Assembly: GCF_000247645.1 (NCBI RefSeq)
Contig: NZ_AHWA01000002.1
Coordinates: 615,709 to 679,708 of the forward strand
Source: Salinibacterium sp. PAMC 21357
GTDB lineage: Bacteria > Actinomycetota > Actinomycetes > Actinomycetales > Microbacteriaceae
Length of the DNA: 64,000 bases
Direction of reading: 5' to 3'
In this document: piece by piece, positions 37,031 to 46,595 of the stretch
How positions within the stretch are numbered: position 1 is the stretch's first letter
Layout: each line of letters opens with the position of its first letter
Notes under the pieces: model-generated
Database searches by the model: none
Told to the model about the DNA's origin: nothing
The model's input: only the letters and a program-made list of their open reading frames with translations
Program-made: the position numbers and the translations under genes

Positions 37031-37372
37031 CCCTCAGCACCTTCGAGAAGCTCGTTCGTGAGCTCTACGTCGGGATCGCCAACGATGAGGTGCTGCTGCC
37101 GATGTATCCGGAACAGCCCGGCCTTGAGGGAGCGACCCAACGTCTCCCGGTTTCCTGGAACTGTATTAGGGCGGTCCGAACACGTACAGCCAGGAGCACG
37201 GACACCCCCACCTGCGCGTGCGCCACGTGCTCTTCCAGCTGAACCCGAACGCCCGTTACCGCTGGTTGCGGCATATATTAACGCCCTCGAACTCTCGCCG
37301 GTCGGCGACGCCGAAATCTGGGCGCACTTCGACCGCGCCGCGCACACCTCGGTTAGTGCATTTGAGGAGTAG
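37031..37372 (+). pseudogene. Truncated haemoglobin, degraded copy 3
   Basis: Starting right after the thioredoxin-like stop, the sequence aligns with the haemoglobin gene from TTFEKLVRE to the stop codon in the same orientation. It is more diverged than copy 2, has TGG to TAG in the EQYWGG region (near 37166), and has several small indels. Recognisable pieces include [24 protein letters not shown] and DAEIWAHFDRAAH. It marks the boundary between the SARP/Fic segment and the defence segment. Confidence 0.85.
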
Positions 37373-38504
37373 GCATCTTCGCGGTGCCGGATTGATGGCC
37401 CCACCCGAGACGCAACGCCATCGTCAGAGCCAGAGTTGATCAGGTTGAACCGCACCGGAGGAAAGCGTGTAGTAACACCTCAAGCGGGAGGCAGCAGCGA
37501 TCCCTATGCCAGGATTTAGCCATCAGGACTGACCCGCTAGTCGACCGTGTGCTGAACCTTCGCAACGGCTTGGGAACGGCCTGGAAATCGTCATTCGGCT
37601 AGAAGCATTGCTCCGGTATGCCGACGAGGCCATAGAGTACGTTGCAGGCAAGTAACTACCGCTGCGCAAATGCGTTGGCGGACCTTGAGCGCCTCCGTCG
37701 ATGAGAACGAGAAGGCATCGATCTCACCATAGGGCCTTCGTCCGGGGTCTAGCTTCCGACGCTTAGAGACGAGATCGGTGCATCCGCTGCGTGACAGGCG
37801 CGTGCAACCTCGTGTCGTAAATTCGCAAGCCTCGCAGGCCCTGTTCTCGACGTGAGCGAGTAGTCGTAGGGCAGTTCATCGATATATTTCAGCATCCGCT
37901 CGCGCGCGATATCGTCGGCAGACAGCGCGGCTGCATCGACATCCTCAGGGAAAGTATCGAAAATCGAACCCGAAAGTTCACCGACCTAGGAATCGCTCTC
38001 GCCCCTGTTAGCGACCGAACTCGCGAAGCCAGGGCATGACGTAATTGACTTCGAACCAGCATTGGCGCGCGCCAGGGGCCCTGCCGACATTTGTGTAGGC
38101 GATGCGTCGCAGCAATCAGCCAGCAGGAGAGGAAGAAAAGCGGCGGCTGGAGATAGCAGTTTTCCTTAGCACGAGGGGACGATAGCGCGCGCGTAAACCG
38201 CAAACTTCTTTGCCACCTGCGCGAGCATAGTTCAGATGGCTGAACGGCGCACAGAACCGACAATTGTTCGCCGACGTAAAAGCGTCGCGTTCGGCCCGCC
38301 GAGCCGGTCTTAGGAAACCTTCCGTCGGAGACGCAATTTCAGCCGACTTCATTCGCCTTAATGTCTAGACGCGAGGAGATCGCATTGCTCGATGCTTGGC
38401 ACCCCTAGTACTAAACAGGGATAAGTTGCTAAGAACCCGCACAGGGCTGCGGGCGGAATATGCCGATCATCTTTCAACCCAGTCCGTGGGTCTTCTTGAC
38501 CGAG
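37373..38504. other. 1.1-kb interval with coding relics only
   Basis: No intact gene. Several short plus-strand stretches read like broken protein: EIVIRLEALLRYADEAIEY (about 37580-37650), LPTLRDEIGASAA then stop, FIDIFQHPLARDIVGRQRG (about 37870-37930) on to LGIALAPVSDRTREARA, and HDVIDFEPALARARG (about 38035-38080). They change frame and lack starts. Minus-strand open frames here are basic and Ser-rich and look like antisense shadow. I cannot name the original genes. Confidence 0.5.
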
Positions 38505-40547
38505 TTAAGTGACCTTGTCCGAGAGAGCCAGTCCACGAAGTTGACGGACCACATAGTCGCGAAGTTCAGCGATCTCCAGATCGCGGGTCAGTCGATCGGT
38601 TATCTCATAGTCCAAGCTGTCGTCGAGGTCAGGAAGCTCCGCGAGGCGTTCCGCAGAAAGCTCGTCTCCAACTGCGAATCGAAACGCAGCCTCTCTAAAT
38701 CTAACGTCGTACTCGGTTCGGTATCCGAGTGTCTCTGAATAAGTCACGAATTTTTCAGCCACACGAACGAGATCCTCGGCGCCGCTGATCGAGCGTTCAA
38801 GCACTCCACGACCTATATCACTGCCTAACCATGCGCAGAAGCTGAGCATAGAGTACATTTCTGGTCGCGCCAGAACTTCGTCAAGTGTCTGCTTCCCCGC
38901 GGTCTCGGTCCACTCTCGGGCTACGCCGGAAAAGGCCGCCTTGATAAGATTTTCGCTCCCACGGCTGACACCTCTTATCCCATGGGCGCTGGCAATCAAG
39001 AGTTCGTACCCGAACTGCGCGACAGCATGTTCCACGTCCAAGTCCCCAGAAGCCAGCGCAAGGGCAACTTCTCTTGCAAGCCACCTTTCGAGGCCGGCTT
39101 GTCGAAAGTCATGAAGGCGGTTGGTGCGGTCCAAATCCTGCCGCTGCGCAGACAAAAAGTCGACCATGGCGATGCTCGGAGTGTCATCGCGACGGGAGTC
39201 GCGCCCGACACGCAGGGCAAGAGCTGCCCGTTCGGCGTCGTCGCCCAGAATAATACCCCCAAAGATCTCAATCTCAGCGCTCGTGCTCGTGCCCGCGATA
39301 ATTTGCTCAACAGCGGCATCCGTCTGAGCGTCGCTAACATCGTCCTCAGCGAGGCCAAGTAAGAAATATCGATCGAAGTATCGGGGTGAACGTATCCCCC
39401 GCTTTCGCCCAACGGGCGCGAGCAGTTCGTTCGAGCTGTCGAAGAGGAAAAGCACGGCGTCCCAAACGGCTTTGGCGCTGCTCGCAGAAACTAATTCACT
39501 TATCGCAACCTGCTGCTCCGAACGTGTCGCGTCCTCTGAGGTGTTGCGCCAGCCACAAAATACTTCTCTGTGCGAGCGAACGTGTTCCCATACGTTATGG
39601 TGCGCAATGCGAAGCCATGAGATTGCGACGAAATCTAACCCGTCGAGTTCGGCTTGGGAAGCAAGACCCGCGAAGATAGCGAGTTGCTCGCGAAGACGTT
39701 CGGCCGACCGGGGCGTCTCAATTCCTGCCGCGAGAATCCCGATGAGACTTTCTGTAGGAGCCCTAAAATCATCAGACAACTGTGCGTGCTCGGGCACTGC
39801 AACGGTTACGGACGCGCGAGCCCACCTTCTTCTCTCGGCTGCCGGAGTTGGTGGGATTTCGAATGGATATTGGACAATTTTCTCCATGAAATCGGAACTT
39901 CGTCCGACCATTCCGCTTGACGTCAGAAGTTGGTCGATCGTCATTTGGTCATAGGCGATGAGGTAATGAACGTTGTTGAAGCGGCCAAGTAGCCGAATAA
40001 CTCTTAAGAGCGCCCGAAGATCATTCGCATCAAGACGATCGACATCATCCACGATGACGAGCACCTGCTTGCCCAGATGCTGGATCTGTTCGGAGATATG
40101 TTGGAATTCTGTGTGCCAGGCCGAGGGTGGCGTTAACTCTTCGAACGCCTTGGCCGCAACACCAGATACCGCTTCACCGGCGAAGGGAATCGCTTTCAGC
40201 GCTGGTACACCAAATCGTGAATACCCGAGAAGCCTCGATTTGAGGTCCTTCGCCTGAGGGAATGCTTCAGAAAGAGCCGCAACAAATTCACTGGTAATCG
40301 CAGCTACGTCGGCGGCCGACCAGGGGCTAAACCACACAGTCTCCCCTGTCACTCGATCCTCGATGTCCCGCAGCAACGTCGTCTTCCCGCTGCCCCAAGG
40401 CCCGACCAATCCATAAACCGTGGAGCTGCTCCCCATCGGGGCGGCGTTAATGCGAGCGGCGACTGCGGCCGCGAACGCGGCGCGTCCACCGATGTCAGCT
40501 TTGGACCGTGGGCTATCAGACCACACAGGATTCTCGGAAATCGTCAT
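38505..40547 (-). CDS. KAP-family P-loop NTPase
   Basis: 680 residues from MTISENPVWSDSPRSKADIG; an ATG ten codons upstream (40577) is possible. Walker A GPWGSGKTT at 49-57, the downstream TVWFSPWSAADV, and Walker B VLVIVDDVDRLDANDLRALL are typical of KAP NTPases, whose members include the phage-exclusion protein PifA. No transmembrane insert is evident, unlike many KAP proteins. The C-terminal half is unassigned. It is divergent from the Gabija-type pair across a 419-bp gap, and its context suggests antiphage defence. The actual activity is unknown. Confidence 0.85.
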   Translation of the reverse strand: MTISENPVWSDSPRSKADIGGRAAFAAAVAARINAAPMGSSSTVYGLVGPWGSGKTTLLRDIEDRVTGETVWFSPWSAADVAAITSEFVAALSEAFPQAKDLKSRLLGYSRFGVPALKAIPFAGEAVSGVAAKAFEELTPPSAWHTEFQHISEQIQHLGKQVLVIVDDVDRLDANDLRALLRVIRLLGRFNNVHYLIAYDQMTIDQLLTSSGMVGRSSDFMEKIVQYPFEIPPTPAAERRRWARASVTVAVPEHAQLSDDFRAPTESLIGILAAGIETPRSAERLREQLAIFAGLASQAELDGLDFVAISWLRIAHHNVWEHVRSHREVFCGWRNTSEDATRSEQQVAISELVSASSAKAVWDAVLFLFDSSNELLAPVGRKRGIRSPRYFDRYFLLGLAEDDVSDAQTDAAVEQIIAGTSTSAEIEIFGGIILGDDAERAALALRVGRDSRRDDTPSIAMVDFLSAQRQDLDRTNRLHDFRQAGLERWLAREVALALASGDLDVEHAVAQFGYELLIASAHGIRGVSRGSENLIKAAFSGVAREWTETAGKQTLDEVLARPEMYSMLSFCAWLGSDIGRGVLERSISGAEDLVRVAEKFVTYSETLGYRTEYDVRFREAAFRFAVGDELSAERLAELPDLDDSLDYEITDRLTRDLEIAELRDYVVRQLRGLALSDKVT

Positions 40548-40966
40548 AAGCACAGTCAACCAGTGCTCTCGCCTCATTGCGCGTCGACATCCACGAAATA
40601 TTTCAGCTCATTGGGAGCGAGAGTCGCGGTGCGCGGAAGCTGACACCGCCCTTCGCACTGGATCGCCGTTTTGATTGCATTAAATGTTCAGGGGAACACT
40701 GATTGTGTCCTCGGTCTCTTAACGGCATGGCGTGCCCTACTGAGACTCGCCGGTTCAGCCAAGCGCGACAGTTCGCACTAAATCTGACTTGAACCCAATG
40801 GGAATCGAGGCGGTTGGGAAGCGATATAGGGCAGCCAAAAGCCTGCGACCTCAGAGGAAATCAAGATCCGCCGTGTGTGTCTAAACCGCCAACGAAACAC
40901 AAGCCGTGCCAACATTGAGATCGTCTCGGCTTAACTGGGGAGGCACTAAGGGCAATAGGGAGAACT
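40548..40966. other. Divergent promoter region between KAP NTPase and Gabija-type pair
   Basis: A 419-bp gap with no supported gene. TAGGGAGA just before 40967 is a good ribosome-binding site for the nuclease gene. I see no clear -35/-10 pair, strong palindrome or repeat. If either system is controlled by a shared regulator, its site must be here. Confidence 0.5.
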
Positions 40967-42976
40967 ATGTGGCTGTCGCAACTCGACCTATCCAATTACA
41001 GAGCCTGTGCGGGAACGTCCTTGCACCTCGATCCCCACTTGACAGTCTTGGTTGGGGAAAACGCAGCAGGCAAGAGTGCTTTAGTCGACGGAATTCGCTT
41101 GGCAACATATCCCGCATCTGGGCGGTCCAGTCTGTGGTTCGACCGAGAACGTGACGTTCATCGAACTGCCCCCGAAGGCGAAGCAGTATCGGCAAAGTTA
41201 GTTTTCACCGGCCTCTCAGAGACGGAGCAGGCGGTTTATTTGGCACATCTAGTAGACGGTGAAGACAATCTCGTTTTCGGGACAGCTTGGGCAACGGGGG
41301 AAGCCGTCCCGCGACGAAATGTTCAGTCGACTTCCATCGGGGATGCCTGCGTTGACGATCCGGAGCCTTCTGCTCGGCGACGCATAGCTCACGTCTACCT
41401 ACCGCCTCTACGGGATGCGGTCAAAGATCTCGACGCTGGTGACGGGGCGCAGCTCTTCGAGGTCCTTAAGGTGCTTCTCGACAACGATCAGGCGAGCGAG
41501 GAAGATTTTGTAAACTTTGCGAACGACGCACTGTCGACTATCGCGGGTCACCCACTGCCGAAAAAGGCGTCGGGAAGTATTCAAGCCCAAATGCGTGATG
41601 CGACTCCGCCAGCCCGCGCTCACACTGTAGGGATAGCGTCCAGAGAGCAAGAATTACGTCGTTTGTCCCGGCTGCTACGGATTCAACTGGCCGAGGATGG
41701 CCTTCAGCTAGGCGAAGTGGGGCAAGTCGGTTTAGGCTACGCGAACTTGCTGTACATATCTATGATCGTTCTCCAGCTCTCACGAGCTTCGGAGTACGAT
41801 CTGACGTTGCTGTTGGTGGAAGAGCCGGAGGCACATCTGCATCCGCAACTGCAGACGGTCCTACTGGATTACCTCATGAATCGTGCCCGTGAAAGCGGTG
41901 AAACCCAAGCGGACCTGCGGCCGGCAGGAAAAATCCAAGTTATCGTCACGACGCACTCTCCTGTCTTGGCCAGTGCTGTCAGCGTCAACAACGTCGGCAT
42001 CGTGACACGCCACCCCCTCGAGGCAACAGCTTCGCCTACGCAACTGTTGAAAGAGAAGGGGGAACAAGAGCAGGAGCAGGTTTCTTCTGCAACAGAAGGT
42101 GATCGTGAGACGCCTGGTGAAGGGGCCGAGCTGATTGCGCGTCTTGTCGAGTCATCTTCGAGAGCAGCCGACTTGTGGACGACCCGGGTGACATCGATTA
42201 GCCGTCTTGGTCTTGACGCGTCTGAGGTCCGCAAGATAGACCGGTACCTCCACAGCACGCGCGCTGCACTGCTGTTTTCACGCCACGTCGTTCTGGTCGA
42301 AGGCATCGCCGAAAGTGTGCTCATGCCTACCTTTGCAGACATCATGTACGCACAAATACCTCCAGCAGCTATAGAGACGCCGGAAGAGCAAGATACACGG
42401 GAGCGACTCAACGAACGAAACCGCACGTCCTTACGACAGTTCAAATCGGCGTCGATTGTCGCCATCGACGGAGTCGACTTCCTCCCATATCTGAAGCTTC
42501 TTCTCTGCGGAGACACACATCGGTTGGACCGTCTTGCCGTCATCACCGATGCAGATGGCGAAGCTGGACACAAACGACGTGCCGTCTACCGGAAAACCTT
42601 CCCCGATGCGGTCGATCACCAACAGCTGGAAGTATTCGTTGGAATAAGAACGCTGGAAGCCGACCTCTTCGCGCAGAAGGGCAACGAAACTATTCTGCGT
42701 ACAGCGTTTCTAAGGCTTCACAAGTTGTCCGCAGCGCACTGGGACGCTGTGTCAGCGGCGGCGGAAGGTTTGCCCGCTGGGGAGCGTGCGGATCTCTTTG
42801 GGAACGCGATCAAAACGAGCGGTAAGGCTGAGGGCAATCTTTCCCTCGATATCGGCAAAGGCGATTTCGCGCAGGTTGTCGCGGAGGGCGCGCTATTGGC
42901 CAGCAAACAGGGAACCACGACGCTGACGGTCCCCGCTTACATTGCGGAGGCAATACGATTCGTGGCTGAGAAGTGA
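40967..42976 (+). CDS. gajA: OLD-family ATPase/TOPRIM endonuclease, GajA-like
   Basis: 669 residues. The ABC-type ATPase start LDLSNYRACAGTSL leads to Walker A GENAAGKS (30-37). Signature and Walker B follow (LLLVEEPEAHLHPQ, about 280-293) with an H-loop THSPVLAS. The C-terminal TOPRIM domain has VVLVEGIAES (about 443) and ITDADGEAG (about 525), the acidic metal-binding positions. This is the class 2 OLD arrangement, where the nuclease is next to a UvrD-like helicase, as in Gabija (GajA), a DNA-nicking antiphage enzyme. It is somewhat longer than Bacillus GajA. The 4-nt overlap (GTGA) with the helicase gene supports the pair. Confidence 0.88.
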   Translation: MWLSQLDLSNYRACAGTSLHLDPHLTVLVGENAAGKSALVDGIRLATYPASGRSSLWFDRERDVHRTAPEGEAVSAKLVFTGLSETEQAVYLAHLVDGEDNLVFGTAWATGEAVPRRNVQSTSIGDACVDDPEPSARRRIAHVYLPPLRDAVKDLDAGDGAQLFEVLKVLLDNDQASEEDFVNFANDALSTIAGHPLPKKASGSIQAQMRDATPPARAHTVGIASREQELRRLSRLLRIQLAEDGLQLGEVGQVGLGYANLLYISMIVLQLSRASEYDLTLLLVEEPEAHLHPQLQTVLLDYLMNRARESGETQADLRPAGKIQVIVTTHSPVLASAVSVNNVGIVTRHPLEATASPTQLLKEKGEQEQEQVSSATEGDRETPGEGAELIARLVESSSRAADLWTTRVTSISRLGLDASEVRKIDRYLHSTRAALLFSRHVVLVEGIAESVLMPTFADIMYAQIPPAAIETPEEQDTRERLNERNRTSLRQFKSASIVAIDGVDFLPYLKLLLCGDTHRLDRLAVITDADGEAGHKRRAVYRKTFPDAVDHQQLEVFVGIRTLEADLFAQKGNETILRTAFLRLHKLSAAHWDAVSAAAEGLPAGERADLFGNAIKTSGKAEGNLSLDIGKGDFAQVVAEGALLASKQGTTTLTVPAYIAEAIRFVAEK

Positions 42977-44733
42977 CCGACGAGTATCTCAGCAAACAGC
43001 AGCTGGCTACGCTAAATCCTGCGATACGGCTGGTTGAAGCAGGCCCCGGATCCGGGAAGACTAGGGCAGTGGTCGAGCGATACCGTAATGGCGCCTCCCA
43101 GCCCGGTCAGTTCGTTTCGCTGGTCTCATTTACCAATAGCGCTATTGATGAAGTACGTAAACGCTGCGGAAGCCAGCCCCAACTCCTCCAACCTCCAAAT
43201 TTCGTCGGCACCTTCGATGCTTTCTTCCACCGATTCGTCACCACACCCTCGTTCGTGCGGGCGGAGGGCAAACAACCTCGTTATGTCGCATCATGGAACG
43301 ATCTGCCCGATCACTTTTCGCGTTTGCGACCGCCAGCAGGCGGGGCAGGCATCCCCTTAGCCGCATTTGAGCCGACACCAGCTGGGCGGTTCCAGATTGT
43401 TGGGACCCGTTTGACACGGGTCGAGAGCATTATCTGGAACAAGCTTCCCGCCTTCACAAAGAACAAACTTGCAAATGATGCCGCTGCTCGAACTCAGTCT
43501 TTGGCCGCTGCAGGCATAATGAGCGCCGATGTTGCGCGCACCTACGCGCTCGAAACGCTGAACGGAACTGAAGGAGCTCGAATCCTGAAGAACCTGCGTC
43601 GCCGCTTCTTCGAACTCATCGTCGACGAATTTCAGGACTGCAATGAAAGTGATATCCAGCTTCTGGAACTCCTGCAAAATCACGGGCTGACCATCGTGGC
43701 TGTCGCTGACCCAGATCAGGCGATTTACCAGTTCCGCCGAGCGAGAGTCGACGACCTCTACCAGAAATTCCGATCTACGTTGCCAGATGCCGCAATAGCC
43801 TCACTCAATGAGTGTCACCGCTCTAGCAAGGCAGTTTGCGACGTCGTAACGAGTTTAAGGAGCATCTCGCTAGGCCCTGTCGTCGCGTCTCAAATGGCCC
43901 CGACCGGTTCGCCGCACGTTTACGTTTTCAATGCCAAACGCGACAAAGTCATGGGCATGGCAAACGCTGTCCTTCGGAGCCACAGCATTAGCCCGCAGGA
44001 CTCACGAGTACTCGCCCACGCGACCGCCGATGCCCGAAATCTACTTCACCACCAACCAGCGCTCACCGGAAATTCCTCAGCGCGGCGAGTATTGGACGCC
44101 ATACTTGAACTGCGCGGCAGTGGAATCGCCTCGCACCGCCTATCCGCCCTAAACACTCTCAATCGAGTGTTTGTGTCCGCGATCGAGCATCCACCCATGC
44201 CGCCTACATCAACCATGGAAGACGCGCTAACGGAGCTCGGAATCGAACCTGCCGCGCTACGACTGCTATCGAAACGGCTTGTGGCGGCAAGCGAGCAATG
44301 GCGCAGCCCCGACGACTACGCACAGTCTTTGTCGGCCACCATTACTGACGGGTTTGCGACATTCGGCCTCACACCGAAAGCGAGTTTGAAACGAGTTTTT
44401 CCCAAGCCGAAGCCTGATCTGTGGGACCGCTGGAAAGACCAAGTAGACGGCCTCTTCGCCGACACTTCACTGGGATGGCGCTCGTCGAACATCCATCAAG
44501 TCAAGGGCGGAGAATTCGACGCCGTTCTGATCGCGCTCGCGTCGAAATCTCGCGGTAACAACTCACATGTGCTCGATGATTGGGAAGACGACGTGAATTC
44601 AGAGCAGCGACGAGTGCTTTACGTTGGTGCCAGTCGGGCTCAGCGGCTGCTCATGTTCTGGCCAGAAGGCCAGCGATATGAGCAGCTGATACGGATACTT
44701 GAACGCGAAGGTATTCCTTACCTGGCCAGTTGA
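42973..44733 (+). CDS. gajB: UvrD/Rep-like superfamily 1 helicase, GajB-like
   Basis: 586 residues from a GTG overlapping the nuclease stop. All SF1 helicase motifs are visible: Q-motif KQQLATLNPAIRLVEAGPGSGKT region with Walker A 24-30, Ia FVSLVSFTNSAIDEVRKRC, II LIVDEFQDCNE (about 216-226), III VADPDQAIYQFRRA, IV LNECHRSSKAV, V SNIHQVKGGEFDAV, VI LYVGASRAQRLLMFW. It should be an active 3'-5' helicase or translocase. Together with the preceding OLD nuclease it makes a Gabija-type defence module in which GajB is thought to help activate or direct GajA. Confidence 0.88.
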   Translation: MTDEYLSKQQLATLNPAIRLVEAGPGSGKTRAVVERYRNGASQPGQFVSLVSFTNSAIDEVRKRCGSQPQLLQPPNFVGTFDAFFHRFVTTPSFVRAEGKQPRYVASWNDLPDHFSRLRPPAGGAGIPLAAFEPTPAGRFQIVGTRLTRVESIIWNKLPAFTKNKLANDAAARTQSLAAAGIMSADVARTYALETLNGTEGARILKNLRRRFFELIVDEFQDCNESDIQLLELLQNHGLTIVAVADPDQAIYQFRRARVDDLYQKFRSTLPDAAIASLNECHRSSKAVCDVVTSLRSISLGPVVASQMAPTGSPHVYVFNAKRDKVMGMANAVLRSHSISPQDSRVLAHATADARNLLHHQPALTGNSSARRVLDAILELRGSGIASHRLSALNTLNRVFVSAIEHPPMPPTSTMEDALTELGIEPAALRLLSKRLVAASEQWRSPDDYAQSLSATITDGFATFGLTPKASLKRVFPKPKPDLWDRWKDQVDGLFADTSLGWRSSNIHQVKGGEFDAVLIALASKSRGNNSHVLDDWEDDVNSEQRRVLYVGASRAQRLLMFWPEGQRYEQLIRILEREGIPYLAS

Positions 44734-44897
44734 CGTGTGCTTTAGGTTGCGATAGAAAGCCGCAACCCCTTTGCTAGGCGGCCAGTCGTAGAGAGCTTCC
44801 AACTCGCAAATTGTTACTCCGCACCCCTCTACTTTTGAATAGCCCTTCTCTGAGTTACGCCTGAACGTACTATTCACGATGAAGAAATGCAGCGCAT
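44734..44897. other. Gap between helicase and citE fragment
   Basis: A 164-bp stretch downstream of the helicase, with no gene and no clear hairpin. It separates convergent transcripts. Confidence 0.5.
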
Positions 44898-45440
44898 TCA
44901 AGCTGCACCCGGCCGTCGATTCGCTCCGACCGCTTTTCGGTGCCGACCTTTTAACGCTCGCGCCAGCACGCACTCCCCGTGCCGCAGGATGGGCCCGTCG
45001 ACCATGCGCCCCTCGAAGCTGAAGACTCCGGGCTGCGATTCCGCGGCGGCGAGAAGTGCTCGTGCTGAGGCGATCTGCTCGACCGCGGGCGCATAACTTT
45101 CGCGCACGATAGCGACCTGAGAGGGATGGATGCAGGCCGTGGCCGTGAACCCGAGTGCTGCGACATCCCGAGCTTCAGCACCGAGACCCTCGAGGTATGC
45201 GATGTCGAGATGCACCGCATCAATCACAGCCTTTGAGTAGGCACCGGCCGCGAGCAGCACCGACGAGCGCACATGCAGCGCGACACCACGGTAGGGGCCG
45301 GAATCTTCGCGCGACGAGGAGCCGCCGAGCGACGCCACCAAATCTTCGGCACCCCACATAAGGGCAACCACGCAATCCAGCGCCGCCAAACTCGTGGCCC
45401 CCAGCACACCCCGCGCCGTCTCGCACAGGGCGATCGGGCT
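44898..45440 (-). pseudogene. citE 3' fragment (truncated HpcH/HpaI lyase copy)
   Basis: From about 44958 to 45440 this matches the last 160 or so codons of the intact lyase gene at 46596-47411, in the same orientation, at roughly 90 percent identity with mostly silent changes. Homology begins at IALCETARGVL, so the N-terminal 110 residues are absent. At the other end it diverges after ECVLARA into an unrelated tail ending GANRRPGAA. No start codon serves the fused upstream part. It is the right-hand duplicated flank of the defence segment. Confidence 0.88.
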
Positions 45441-45484
45441 CAGGTCATTCGAAAAGCGACCTTCTCGCGCGAGTCCGGTGGCCC

Positions 45485-46240
45485 CTAGCCATTATTGTCA
45501 GCTTCCGCCTCAGCTTCCGCCTCAGCCTCGGCCCTCGCAATTCGCAATCGAACTGCGGAGCGAGCCGCGAGCGGCACATAGTGAAGTGCTGCATCCTGGC
45601 TAAGTGTGGACGGGGCGCCATTCCAGTCCAAGTGTCCTATTCGCCCAAGTTCGAAGATCTCAGTTACTAAGTCTCCTTCATCGACGCCAATCATTTCTGA
45701 CAATCTGGCCAAGGTCGCGGGCTTACTTGAATTCTGTCTCATGCGGACGGTCCGAATAATTCGGTCACGCGTAGACGGCTTTTTAGCTTCGCGTTTTTCT
45801 TCCTCAGCAGCAAGCGCCCCCGCGAGCACTGGCTGAAGTCGCGCCTGAAACTCTTCGAGCTTCTCGCCGGTAACACCTACTTGTGCGGAAACTTCCGCGA
45901 TTTTCTCCAACATCAGCCCCGCACCCGCGTCGCCGTTCGACGCCGTTTCCTCCGCGTCGTCGTCGTTCTTAGCTGGCGCTGCCCTCCAAACATGCTTTCG
46001 CATGTCGGTGTATGTATCGCGCATCATCGAAAAAGTGTCTGAATATAGTGTGTCGAAGAGTTTTTCAAGGCGGTCAACGCTGCCAGCAATCTGCGAAGCG
46101 TTTTCCGACGACCGGTCAGCGTCCCTCTTTGCGAGAATAAAGAAAACGATAGATAGCGCCAGAGCAACGATTGCTAAAACTCCGGAGGCTATCGACGAAA
46201 CGAGGCTAGTGAGGTCGATCGGCGTCAAATCTGTGCGCAA
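45485..46240 (-). CDS. One-TM protein with coiled coil and winged-helix-like C-terminus
   Basis: 251 residues from a TTG at 46240 that has GGAG 6 nt before it; the frame stays open to an ATG at 46387 (300 residues). One transmembrane segment (about 14-35, SGVLAIVALALSIVFFILAK), then a coiled-coil stretch (about 36-75), an acidic linker, and near 165-215 an MRQNSSKPATLARLSEMIG segment that looks like a winged helix. The tail is (EA)n followed by DNNG. Family not recognised. It lies alone between truncated and intact citE, so it is accessory, perhaps a defence-related sensor. That role is a guess. Confidence 0.65.
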   Translation of the reverse strand: MRTDLTPIDLTSLVSSIASGVLAIVALALSIVFFILAKRDADRSSENASQIAGSVDRLEKLFDTLYSDTFSMMRDTYTDMRKHVWRAAPAKNDDDAEETASNGDAGAGLMLEKIAEVSAQVGVTGEKLEEFQARLQPVLAGALAAEEEKREAKKPSTRDRIIRTVRMRQNSSKPATLARLSEMIGVDEGDLVTEIFELGRIGHLDWNGAPSTLSQDAALHYVPLAARSAVRLRIARAEAEAEAEAEADNNG

Positions 46241-46595
46241 GGAAAACTCCAATTTGAAATGGTTGTGCAGTTGAATACTGGCCGAAAATCGCGGCGAGTG
46301 CAGCTTCTCTGCGAAAGAACTCGGCTTAAAGTCGAAGAGTTCCGATCGCCGAAGATAAGCGATCAGTCGTTCGGCAAGGACGCGCACGTAACCTACTTGC
46401 TAGTAGCAAGGGACCTTCTCCGAATCAAGCGACATTTATGCGCGGACTTCACAATCACCACGAACGAGTAAATTTCCACTGCACAAGCCAAACACTTCCT
46501 ATTTCTGCTCGGGCCGCTCGAAACTGAGCATGAGCGGACCTTGCGTGAGTGTTAGTGAGCCGATAGCAGTCAGATCCTGGAGCAATCTGGTGCGC
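46241..46595. other. Gap between accessory membrane protein and citE
   Basis: No supported gene. The part next to citE (46500-46600) includes the right boundary of the accessory region. I see no attachment-site-like repeat or terminator. Confidence 0.45.

Noticed and set aside
37889..38352. Minus-strand open frames in the relic region
   Set aside because: Ser/Arg-rich composition without motifs or ribosome-binding sites; the plus strand reads more like degraded protein.
42973..44733. Reading the helicase as a housekeeping UvrD/PcrA
   Set aside because: At 586 residues it is shorter than UvrD and overlaps the OLD-nuclease gene, which fits GajB better.
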